Source: Asterias amurensis (Eukaryota > Echinodermata > Asteroidea > Forcipulatida > Asteriidae). From it: a stretch of DNA of 64,000 nt. The position numbers and the translations under genes were made by a program. Positions 12,401 to 22,900 of this stretch are shown here, in pieces. The notes under the pieces were generated by a model. The model was not told where the DNA came from. It saw only the letters and a list, made by a program, of their open reading frames with translations, and did no database searches. Positions within the stretch are counted from its first letter, which is position 1. Every line of letters begins with the position of its first letter. The stretch covers positions 11,704,335-11,768,334 of the forward strand of contig NC_092669.1 in assembly GCF_032118995.1 (NCBI RefSeq), given 5' to 3'.

Positions 12401-14008
12401 GTTGCTAAGCAACGGAAGATGGCCGGTGAAGAGTGCGAAGAGACAGAGGACACAGAGTTTACAGTTGGTACGAGAAATAAGTCTTTTATTCAAATTGCCT
12501 TGGGTTAGTTTTGGGTGCTCAATAATTCTAATTATTATTTATTATTATGAACATTAATTAACGATGGCTATTAATATATTCAACTATGTAAATTTGTATC
12601 TGATATTAGACTGCACAGCAGCAATCAGTTCTGATGAATTTGATAGTGGCGACGCCGACAGCGATTATGAAGAATTCACTGCATCAAAGAAAAAGACGAA
12701 ACGAGCTGTCAATGGCAAAGGAAAGAGTCCCAAGTCTGCAGAGAGGGGCAGGAAGGCTCCAGCAATCGGGAAGAAGGGTGCTGGGGACAGCAAACCAAAA
12801 CCAACACCTAAAAGAACGGCCATTACAAGTAAGTTGATGAGGTTGGAGGCGCTTAAGGGGCTCAATTTTTGAAGTTTTCCTTTTTTTAGCAGACCTGCTT
12901 CTTGTCATTTTTCCCAAGTCTTCACACAGAATATAAGATCCAGCAGAAAACTACTTTAAACTTACCCTAAAGTTCTGGACGTAAATTCCCTCCACACAGC
13001 ATATATTTAATGACAAGTGGTGAGAATTATGGTTCAACAACAAAATTGCGCTGTGTTCAAAGTTTGCGCCCCAGCTATTCTGAGCAAATATTTAAATCAG
13101 TCAGATTTGAGAATTGGATGTACTTAAACTTACAAAAGACTCCTTCTTGATGGCACTTTTCTATTTTTCCCACTGTTTTTCTTTAGGTAAGACAAATAAA
13201 CCTTCCACCCCGGTGACCCCCCTAGCAAGACGCCCCCAGGCTGCTGGTCCAGTGAGCACCCCGATCACCCCCCTAGCAAGACGCCCCCAGGCTGCAGGTC
13301 CAGTCAGGGGCTTCACACCGCCAGGGAGCCTCGAAGGGAACAAGCGGGCGACCCTACCATCCCCGCTACCCGTCAAACGAACGACTTGGTCTTCACCATC
13401 AAGTGAGTATTATTCAAGACAAATAATTATTCAGTAATAAAAGTTGATATAAAATTAAGTTGAGGTAATAAATGTGAATTTGTTGCTCAAGAAGTTATCC
13501 AAATAATACCCAAAGCCCAGTTTGTTAATACTAATTTTGGTTTTTTAACCTTTCACCGATATGTGTTGGCACTGTGTACTCCGTACTTTCTCGAGTTCTG
13601 TGGGGAACAAATAATACCCAAAGCCCAGTTTGTTAATACTAATTTTGGTTTTTTAACCTTTCACCGATATGTGTTGGCACTGTGTACTCCGTACTTTCTC
13701 GAGTTCTGTGGGGAAAAAATCACGGGCATATTACTCAGCACGGATTCGAACCCAAAAGAGATATTACAAGTTTATTTATCTATCTATCTATCTGTCAAAA
13801 CATTTATGTATCTCCTTAACCTTTGAAAAAAACAAAAACATTTTGAACAAAAATCTCATTTTCTCAACTTTGTTTGTGTTTTACAGGTTCAAATGAAGCC
13901 AATCCACTGGGCGGAGTCAAACTAGTCTCCCCCAACCAGCACATCAGACTCGGGCTGTCCAGAAATATAAGGATAAAACCACTGCATCCGAATGCTAAGG
14001 CAATTTGA
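9415..14008 (+). CDS. RAD51AP1: RAD51AP1, RAD51-associated protein 1
   Basis: DNA- and RAD51-binding accessory factor that promotes D-loop formation in homologous recombination (family knowledge). Eight exons: 9415-9440, 9900-9949, 10836-10995, 11555-11709, 12207-12467, 12610-12828, 13187-13402, 13887-14008, giving 1209 nt, 402 aa (human about 335-352). N-terminal KTVCYSKFGEDDSDDDF matches the vertebrate KxVNYSxFxxSDSDDDF region. The middle holds DRELQLALELS and RKRKAAKEAVAKQRK. The C-terminus (residues about 376-399) has VSPNQHIRLGLSR and IKPLHPNA, the RAD51-interacting end. Exon 7 carries a 17-residue tandem duplication. The rest is low-complexity, acidic and lysine-rich, as expected. The reading is unbroken. 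Confidence 0.96.
9509..9577. repeat. Perfect 33-bp hairpin with 3-nt loop
   Basis: Arms 9509-9541 and 9545-9577 are exact reverse complements around AAT at 9542-9544. It lies in RAD51AP1 intron 1, 69 bp after the first exon. It is followed at 9600-9638 by a short CTTTGTC heptamer array. The perfect arms suggest recent origin as a foldback or MITE core. Confidence 0.9.
11066..11142. mobile_element. Tiny foldback element in RAD51AP1 intron 3
   Basis: Ends CTCCTAGAACTATGAG and CTCATAGTTCTAGGGG are inverted repeats about 77 bp apart, with a central CCACGATCCTTCGTGG hairpin. The element ends 412 bp upstream of exon 4. Confidence 0.65.
11276..11463. mobile_element. Family B MITE
   Basis: Left end CCCAGCTGCTTAAGCAC, right end CTCTATGAAATTGAGCCC. 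The internal block ACCATGTCACATTTACAATT is shared with copies at 34738 and 39785. The consensus ends GCCCAATTTCATAGAGCTGC are best seen in the copy at 25584. It lies in RAD51AP1 intron 3. Confidence 0.7.
11726..12067. mobile_element. Family G MITE, TTAA target site
   Basis: Left end AGGCACTGGACAATATTATT after TTAA at 11722-11725; right end TGTGTCCAGTGCCT. The right TTAA has decayed to TTCA. The interior holds CGAGCAATGG-like, GAGCTGTTGATAGTATAAA, TGCATCTGAAAGCAC and CAATTGAGTCCAAAT blocks shared with other G copies (15268, 45513, 49148, 57893, 58866). It lies in RAD51AP1 intron 4. Confidence 0.8.
13500..13715. repeat. Recent 108-bp tandem duplication
   Basis: 13500-13607 and 13608-13715 match over about 107 consecutive bases with no visible difference. 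The unit contains part of an inverted family S SINE, whose remainder (TTCGAACCC at about 13745) follows at 13716-13765. A TATC microsatellite follows at 13776-13795. It lies in RAD51AP1 intron 7. Confidence 0.9.
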
Positions 14009-14360
14009 CGCCTTGAATGAAGACTAGCTGCAACTTAGGGTTGAGGGCGCCCTTCAATCTCATGAAATTATGTTAGATGCATTTTTAGCTTCTTTTTTTA
14101 GCCTGTCTTTTTCATGCTTTTCATTTGATTCACTATGCGTATTTGATGATGATAAACAACTGTAACAATAGAAATGTAAAGTGTACATTTTTATGGTGAC
14201 TGCTTTATATTCTTCCAGTCTCGAACTGTATAGTCTTACTCAGTGCACTCTACTCATATTTTATCTTCTATGTAAATATTTGTAAATAAATTACTGTAAA
14301 TAACCAGACGGCCTACTAGCCGGACCAAATCAAACTATTGGAGTGACAAATAAAAAATGG
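14009..14360 (+). other. RAD51AP1: RAD51AP1 3' UTR
   Basis: AT-rich sequence directly after the stop codon. Candidate polyadenylation signals AATAAA lie at about 14284 and 14348. No repeat is seen. Confidence 0.55.
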
Positions 14361-14479
14361 TGTGGTGAAAACTTTTCTCTCATACAGGACTATCATTGGT
14401 GTTGTCTGGCCTCAAGTGTCAATTAAATTCAATTTAAAAAGCAAAACAAATAAAGAAAATAAAAAATTAGTTCTCTTAA

Positions 14480-14925
14480 GAATTGGTACTGGTATATACT
14501 TTTTCGGACGGAAACTTAGCTCTCGAGGTTTGGTATTGGTATGAACTTTATAACTAGTAAGCTTTAAGATGGAAACTTGGCTGTAGAGGATTGGTAGTGG
14601 TATGAACTTTATAATCGGTGAGCTTTCAGATGGAAACTTAGCTCTGGAGGATTGGTACTGGTATGAACTTTATAATTTGTGAGCTTTCATGGAAACTTAG
14701 CTCTAGAGGATTGGTACTGGTATGAACTTTATAATCGAGTGAGCTTTCAGATGGAAACTTAGCTCTAGAGGATTGGTACTGGTATGAACTTTAGAATTAG
14801 TGAGCTTTCAGATGGAAACTTGGCTCTAGAGGATTGGTACTGGTATGAACTTTATAATTGGTGAGCTTTCAGATGGAAACTTGGCTCTGGAGGGTTGGTG
14901 CTAGTATGAACTTTAGAATCAACGA
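14480..14925. repeat. 61-bp minisatellite, 7-8 copies
   Basis: The units share GGTACTGGTATGAACTTTA, then GTGAGCTTTCAGATGGAAAC and TTAGCTCTAGAGGATT, with 59-62 bp spacing (14543, 14603, 14664, 14723, 14785, 14847, 14908). It sits between the 3' ends of RAD51AP1 and GCC1, which converge here. Confidence 0.9.
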
Positions 14926-15267
14926 TATGAAAAGGTTTGCGGTATTTCTACCATGCAAAGTTTCAAACCCTACTTAACTTTAGAATAAATAAAGTTTCAG
15001 TTCGAATCCAACAATATGATTGAAGAAAAAAATGAACAAGCCGTTTCTTTTTCGTATAACCTTAACCTTTATTATGATCATCAACATAAATATTTCATAA
15101 TGCGATTAAAATAATGTGCTTAATAAAAATAGGAAGACGCCATTTAAAATCTTTCCCCAAAATTAAAATTGCCAACTCCTAAAACATACACTATGTTTCT
15201 GTTCTGCAGGGAGTTCAGTTAGGGTACTAAAGAGCACATAATTCAAATACAATTTCCAAAGACTTAA

Positions 15268-15985
15268 AGGCATGTGTACTTTTGGTAATAACTCTTCAAG
15301 TTTGAGCATTAAAGCCATTGGACCCTTTCGGTACAGAAAAAAAAAAAAAAAGTTCACAGATTTACAAATAATTTACAGGGTTTACAGAAGGTAATGGTGA
15401 AAGACTTCTCTTGAAATATTAGTCCATGAAATGCTTTACTTTTTGAGAAAACGGTAAAACAATATAAATTCTCGTTAACGAGAATTACGGAGTTGTTATA
15501 AACACATGTCATGACACGGCGAAACGCGCGAAAACAGGAGTGGGTTTTCCCGTTATTTTCTCCCGACTCCGATGTCCGATTGAGCCTAAATTTCCACAGG
15601 ATTGTTATTTTATATATAAGTTGTGATACACGAAGTGTGGGACTTGGACAATACTGTTTACCGAAAGTGTATAATGGCTTTAAAACATACTCAGTACCGA
15701 GCACTGTAGAGCTGTTGCTAGTATAAAACAATGTGAGAAACAACTCCCTTTGGAATTATTTAGTTTTGGTAGACTGGTGTTGTTCACCCCAAAATTTTGG
15801 TTCTGAGAAGGCATCTGAGAGCACACAATTGTTTGCAAAAATGGTGTTTTTGTCTTTTTCTTTTCCTGCAAATTGAGGGCCAATTGATCCCAAATTATGA
15901 CAGATTCTTTATTTTATGCATTGGGGATACAGCAAATGAGAACACTTATCTTTGACAATTACCAAAAATTAAACCCTTGCTTTTG
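15268..15985. mobile_element. Family G MITE split by a family C MITE
   Basis: The left piece (15268-15308) starts AGGCATGTGTACTTTTGGTA after TTAA 15264-15267. The G sequence resumes at 15684 with GTAGAGCTGTTGCTAGTATA and runs to about 15985. The interruption is a complete family C element at 15313-15679 flanked by TTAA on both sides. C is therefore younger than G. A further diverged right half of an A/G element covers about 15995-16125. Confidence 0.75.
15313..15679. mobile_element. Family C MITE nested in family G
   Basis: Starts AGCCATTGGACCCTTTCGG and ends GTATAATGGCT, with TTAA at 15309-15312 and 15680-15683. It contains CTCGTTAACGAG at its centre. Confidence 0.85.
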
Positions 15986-16581
15986 TTTAAAAAAGATGCA
16001 AGCTCTGTGTTTTCTTGCAACTTTGATGGCCAATTAAACCCACATTTTCACAGATTTGTTTTGTCATTCATTTGGGATAGACCGAGTGAGGATACTAGTA
16101 TATGACATTTACCCAAAGTAAACCCTCGTCTTTGAAAGATTTACTCTTTACAGTGTATGACACTTTTTTATTTCAAATATTAAGTTAGTTTCCCTTGTGG
16201 TTTCTAACTTGATATGAAAGGCGAATTCTATTGGCACACAAACATTATGCAGATTTTGTTTGAGTAAATTTGGTTGTGTTGCCGCAAAAACATAACAAGT
16301 TATTTTATAATTAAAAAACAGATGCCCGGTGCTTAAACAATGTCTCTTGGTGCCATAAATAAAAACTTCCATTTTACTTTTTTTAACAAAGTGCCAGATT
16401 TCTAAATTATTATTTTGGCATGGGTGTCACATTTATGCTATTGAATGACAAAAGAGGCGGCTATTTTTTTAGCGATACAATGTGGTGTTTGCAGTTGTGC
16501 TTGGTGTGGGAAAAATAAGATATGAATTAACTATAATTAATAAGCTTGCAGGTGCAAATCTCTTTTGGAGACAAAGCCGTT

Positions 16582-16688
16582 GTGGTTTTGATATTTCGAA
16601 CAGTACACTCTGCTCATCTTCAGGAGAAAGCCAGAATATTCTTTCTCCTGAAATAAGCAGAGTATACTGTTCGAAATGTTAAAACCAC
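16582..16688. repeat. Hairpin of the GTTCGAAA/TCTTCAGGAG repeat
   Basis: Arms TGGTTTTGATATTTCGAACA with CATCTTCAGGAGAAAG, and the inverted CTTTCTCCTGAAATAAGCAG with TGTTCGAAATGTTAAAACCA, face each other across about 10 bp. A single diverged arm is seen near 59,380-59,425. The remainder of 16130-16911 shows no other recognisable feature. Confidence 0.75.
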
Positions 16689-16881
16689 ATTTCAGAGCCA
16701 ACACTCTTAAAAAAAGAGATTTTACACAAAATGGTTCCCGCAAGTTTTGTTTTTGATCGTTCCTTCCTATCTTGATTTTGCACTAACAAAAGGCTTAGCA
16801 AAAGATCAACATAAATACGCCCCAAAGTTTAGCTTTTTGGTACCATTAACCGTTATTAATATGATAAAAAAAATATATTAA

Positions 16882-16887
16882 TTTATT
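16882..16887 (-). terminator. GCC1: GCC1 polyadenylation signal
   Basis: AATAAA on the minus strand 24 bp after the GCC1 stop codon (16912-16914). This would give a very short 3' UTR. Confidence 0.55.
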
Positions 16888-16911
16888 TAAGATGAATAAT
16901 AATTTGGAGGG

Positions 16912-19900
16912 TTATGTGGTCCCATATCCCCACCAGGATGCGCCTTGTTTCTTCAGAACGCCTTCTTTCTGTACAAAATAGAAATAAAACAGAAACAAAA
17001 TATTTGTCATTGATCTTTTATTACTCATTGTGTTACTGTTTGATCAATGACAATGTTTTTGAATAAGATATATACTATGACAGCCTGCAATATGATCGTG
17101 TCATAAATACCACAGTTCACAGTCAACCCTCCTACTGTCTGACCATTCAATATAATCATCTGTGGTTTTAAAGGATATACCCTATGCCAGCCTACAATAT
17201 AATCTTGTGCAATGATTACCACAGTACACATGTTTGTGTTTTGTTGTACAAAAAGTATCCAAACCCTTCAAAAAAGTAGAACAAACATACGTAATTTTCT
17301 GAAAAGAATTGTGGTTTTAAAGTGTAGAAGACCTTTACCTCTCTACGTGTAAACTGCAAGATGGTTGATATAGCACTGAACATCTGTTGTCTTTTGGAGT
17401 GGCTCTCTGTCTGTAGGTAACACAGTACCACGTTCTTCAAGTACTCCAAGTTTGTTCCTTCCCTAGACCTGGAGTAGACACAATCAAAATATGCAAACAA
17501 TATTGATTGTTCGAAGGAACATTTTGGGCTTAGAACTATAATGTCATTGGGGGAGTTTGTATGGATTTCAAAAAATTGCTTTTACATGTTGGTGAGCTTT
17601 TGGTAAATGGAGTTTATAGATGAGGAGTGGACTTCAGAGTAATTGTTTGGTTCTGTTTATCATGAAAGAATAGCGGTTAACTAAACCCCAGTGTCTGGTT
17701 CACATAGCAAGCACAGGTTTCCTCAGGCTTGCAAGCTACAGTGATAAAAATCACTACAACAGGCATCCTTGGTTTCATTACAAGAAATATAGAATAATAA
17801 AATGGCAACAAATTAGTCTGGATCCTTTTACCATCTACATGTTTAAGTATTTCGATCACTTATGGACACGGGGGCCTTGACTAAAAGACGCACCTGTTCC
17901 TTTTCCACCTTTCTGCCTCGTCCCTCAACTCGTCCAACTGCTCCTCGTGAAGCTGAACAGCCATTGCGTGTTTCTCCTGCAGTTGGCGTAGAGCACCCTC
18001 TACCTGCTGTTTCTGTTTCTTTATCGTAGAGAGCTCAACCTCGCGTCGGGCGCGCTCCTCGGCAAAGTGGAGCAAGGATGGGTTATTACTCTGAACCTGT
18101 AGGCAATGACATACTTCAGATTAATTTCACATTTTTTTTACTCTACCCTGAAATAAGAACATCAAAGAAAAATGGCATTCAAAATTCTTTCTAACAGGGA
18201 TGTGATAGGCGGTTTGATAGAATAAACTTAAAGAAAAAATTGGCCTTAACACGTTGTCCATGAAAGAACCGATGGTGTAAGTTCTCAACATTTCGTTTGT
18301 TATGCTCAAGTGTCTTCAGGAGAAAGAGTGCACTTTCAGTGATTGAAGTTGAATTTCTTTAAAAAAAAAATGTTTTACCATGGACACCTGGAGTTGTGAG
18401 ACTGTTTCTGCTGCTTCGGACCTGGGCTTGTCTTCATCGTCTGTGAAGACGTCACTAGAAGTCTGTCGGGACAAACTGTAGTCACTAAAAATAATATATA
18501 TATATATAAACAATATTAAAAATCTTTTATTTTGAGTGGTGTCTTTGGTCAATGACAATAGCAGTGACCTTCAAACTCATAGAGTTATATACAAGAACTA
18601 GAGGGCGCACTGGCCTATATACGCGCCCTGTATGCGCCCAGGCGGCCATTTTCTAAGTTGAACAAACAGGCATTGCTTAGCGTGTGTTTGTGCGGCCATT
18701 TGTAAGTTGACAAAACAGCATCGCGTCAGTTTTCAATAAACACAAACTCCATTGTATTCTTTATATTCAACGCGTGTGCAGAATGGCGCTCGTGTCTCCT
18801 TGCGGTCCTGCCGCGTTTGTGCAAGAAGCATCACCAGTGCGTCCTCTAGTTCTTATATATAACTCTATGTTCAAACTGGACTCTTCTTGTGCAGGTTTTA
18901 GTACTAAGCCTTGGAAACCTGAGATAGAGATCTGAGTTTGACAGTGATTGACTACCCTTGAGTGTATGCTTGTCTTGCACCCAGACCCCATTGGGAATGC
19001 ATATACCTTTCCATGGTAGTCCCACCAAATCGGTTGTTGAGTTGTTGTCGTAGCAAGTCAATCTCTTGAGCTTTCTCAGCAAGTAGCGCCATCGTTCGGT
19101 CTCGTTGCCGATGGATCTGCTGCTCCATATCGGCTGCTCTGTGCTAAAGTCGCAAAAACAGATACCAGAAAAACAACAGGTTACTATGGTAAAAAAATGT
19201 AATCTTTTGAGTTTCAATTTTTATCATGTAAAAATGCAAATTTTGCCGCAAATGAAAATCTGGAGAAAAATCGTGACAATGAAGAGCACAAGAAAATTTG
19301 TATCTTGCGGTTTAATAAAAAAAAATGTCATGCAACAATTTGTTTTCTTTCTGAAAACTAAGACATACATTTGTGGATTTGGATGTACATACACAAGTGA
19401 GGTCCATTCCTTTTTTGTTGGGTTGGGGGGGGGGGGAGGGGAGGGGAAGGCCTTTTGACTAATATTTGAAAATGTAATCAGAATATCATGTGACAAGGTT
19501 TACAGGTTGGTTTAAACAGTGGCAAAAAAGGAAATTTGAAAACAGAACTTCTTTGGATTTCTAAGCGTCACAGTCGCAGTAACATTGACTTATCGATTAA
19601 TGAACTACCTTATACTCTGATTCTGCTTGACTTAAGGCTGTGCGATGTTGCTCCTTCAATTTGAAAATCTTGTCCTCGTAATTTGTCACCTAAAGAAAAG
19701 AGAAAAAAACAAAGCTTTAGTTTACTCGATACTTGAAAATGGTTGAACAGCTGTTTTTGGAGGAGTGAATTTGGAAGTAACCTTTTTTTGGGGGGGGGGG
19801 GGAAATGCAATGTTTTGGCAATTACAAATTCTTGTTTCAGTAAGTGCTATTTTAGAACATGTACCGTTTGTTTGTGGTTGGCCTCTTCGTCGTCGAGTTG

Positions 19901-22900
19901 TTGTCGTAAAATTGAGATGCGTTCCCTCATCTCACTAACCTGGTTCTGCAATGCCTCAATCTCCTTATTACTGGATGTATCCTACCAAAAAAACATGTGG
20001 TTTTAGTACACTACACTCATACCCTCTCTTCCTTAAAGACATTGGACACTTTAAACAGTATTGTCCAAGGCCCACACTTCGTGTATCACAACTTATATAT
20101 AAAATAACAAACCTGTGGAAATTTAGGCTCAATTGGACATCGGAGTCGGGAGAAAACGGGAAAACCCACCCTTGTTTTCGCACGTTTCGCCACGTCATGA
20201 CTTGTGTTTACTATAAATCCGTAATTCTCGTAGTCGAGAATTGATAATTGTTTTAATAATATTTCAAGAGAAGTCTTTTACCATTACCTTCTGTAAACCT
20301 TATAAGTTATTTGTAAATCTGTGAACTTTAAAACTGTATAATGGCTTTAAAACATAGGCCACTTTAGTCAAATGCACTCATACCACCCTCTTCCTAACCA
20401 TTATGAATTACTTCAGGGCATGGAGTCAAATTGATACTTGCTCACAGTTGAAATAAATACTAGTGCCATTTAACCCATACAACAATACCTAAAAGCACAC
20501 AGGGAACAAGACCAACCTTGACTGTTTTATTCTTCAAGACGCCCTGAGCCCTAAGCTTGTATCGCTCAAACTCATCCTTCAACTGTTTCAACTCTTGCTG
20601 GCAAGACCTATGATTAGGGTGGCCCTCTAGACTTGCATGGTCTTCAATGTTACACAAATCTATGGAGAGTAATGAAAAAGAAGATTAGGCAACAGACTAA
20701 AGAAAGAGGTTAGAATAAAACATTCCTTTCATCTGACAACTAACACCTGTCATCTCTATGTAATTCCTTTTGCGAAAAGTGGACCTATTTGGATTATGCA
20801 CAGACAAGTAAGGCACTGTATGACCTGCCCCAGGCAGATTTGACCCTTCATCTATAAAGTTTAATGACCCAAGTAATTTAATGTAAACACACCAACTGGT
20901 GAAAGGATGTGTAGTTTTTGAGTTTTTGTGAGTGAAACTTGAACGGCGTTTTCCCGTACTGAACAAAAACCATCAGAATGCAGCGGTGATGATTTTTCAT
21001 AGATGGATCTGAATTTGTTGGCTATAGCTATTGCTACAACTCACGCTGAAGGACGTCCCATACACCAATCCAGGAACGCAAGTATTGGGCACCGTGCGCC
21101 ACTTGCTGCTGTGTACCTGTGCCTATTTTTGTGCACAAAGACATGAGAAAATTGGTGTATACTTCAGCACATAATGACGGGCGATGAAGCCATGTGGCCT
21201 TACCATCTATGTCAACAGGTTTTTCAGACTTCTGACTGGCCAGCTTCAGAAGTCCTTTCAAGTTAAGGATTTTCTCCGTCAGTTCGGACACCGTTGCGTC
21301 TGGGTTGGTAATCTCTTCTGGTTGATTGCTCTGAAATTTGTTGACCGCTTTGGCTAGGGCCGTGTTTTCAAGATCAAGTTGAACGATGCGCTCTTTTAAT
21401 CGTCTGCAAGCCAAAATAATAAAGTGTAAGAAATACAAATATATGAGGAGTTGATTTAGCTTAGTGCTCTATTTATTTGGCAGCACAGGTTGAATAATTC
21501 CAAGGGAGCTGAGATGGGTTTAAAAGGAATGAAATAAAATGGCCTAGTGACCAGGATAATAATGATTAAGTGCTCTGTGAGCGTCTGTGAGTTACGGACC
21601 TGAGCGCTATATAAGAAGCCACTTTTATTACTGTTATTATTATTAAAACCCACATACTGTATAGCTTGCAGATCTTGTTGTTTAACTCGATCATAACTTC
21701 CGACAACCTCCGACAACTCAGCGAGTTTACTCTCCAGGGTAGCGACTCTCTCCTCTTCAGCTTCCCGGAGCCGCTTTAAGATCTCTCTCGACTCCTTCGC
21801 CTTCAACTGTTCTGCTTCCACTTGTATCCGATGCTGTGCCTACATAATAAGAAGAAGACGAATAACAGGATTTCTTTAGCGCCAATCCATCTACAATCCC
21901 GGCCCAAAATGCTTAGGCCACCCTTTCCTCGTGTTATATACAGCAGGGGGGCCCAACGAGATATGGCCAGGATTGTAGATCATGGCGCTCAGCAACAAAC
22001 AATGAAATCAAATACATTTAGAGAGCAGGTGGAAACAGGCGACTTTTCAAGTTGTTTTTGAATGACCAAACAGTGTCCATTGACCTGATATGAGATGGTA
22101 TGTTGTTCCACAGTTTTCGTGAAGTCTTTGTGCGTGTTAGTGTTCTTGGACCTTTGTTCTGACGGCAGTGTACCATCCTAGCAGGGTCGCAGACGGGATC
22201 GACCAGATGCATGGAACTGGATTACAGCGATCACGGTTTCCAAATCAGAAGTTATATTCAGAGTTTCAAAATGCCAAAATGCGTGGGCCAACCATTTGCA
22301 ACGTTACCATAATAATTTCCTGTTGGAAGGCATAAGACCGTGCAACGAGAGCCAACATTGAAAGAAGCCACAGGGGCCACGCATGGCCAGGACAGACGTA
22401 CCTTCATCTCGGCCATTTCCTTCTGGAGTTGTAGGAGAAGTGGGGAGGGTCGTGAAGCTTTCTCTTCGGCCGTTCTCAACTGAGTTTTGAAGATCTCAAG
22501 ATCTTTAGTCAAACGCTTCACATGTTCTTCATATGCTGCAGACCTTTGCAAAAAAAGGGGAGCAGAAAATAACCAAATTGAAATGGGTGGTAGGATCATT
22601 TATCATGGAACAAGATCAATTATACAGTGCACATCATCCTAGTTACAATGCTAGCGAATACATTGGGAAGTAGAATAAGACTGGCTTACTTGTCCGGCTG
22701 TGATTGCGCAATCGCTAATCCATCTTCCAAGTCACTCAACTGCAAGAAAACAAAAATTGAAATAAATAAACTCCTCTCTCGAGTCAACAGAGCTTGTAAA
22801 TATCTGATCATCACCTAGTCTGTTTGTCTATCAACCTAATGACTTGTCAGTCTGTCTGTCTAATGTATGTATCTGTCTGTCTGTTTGTCTGTCTAATGTA

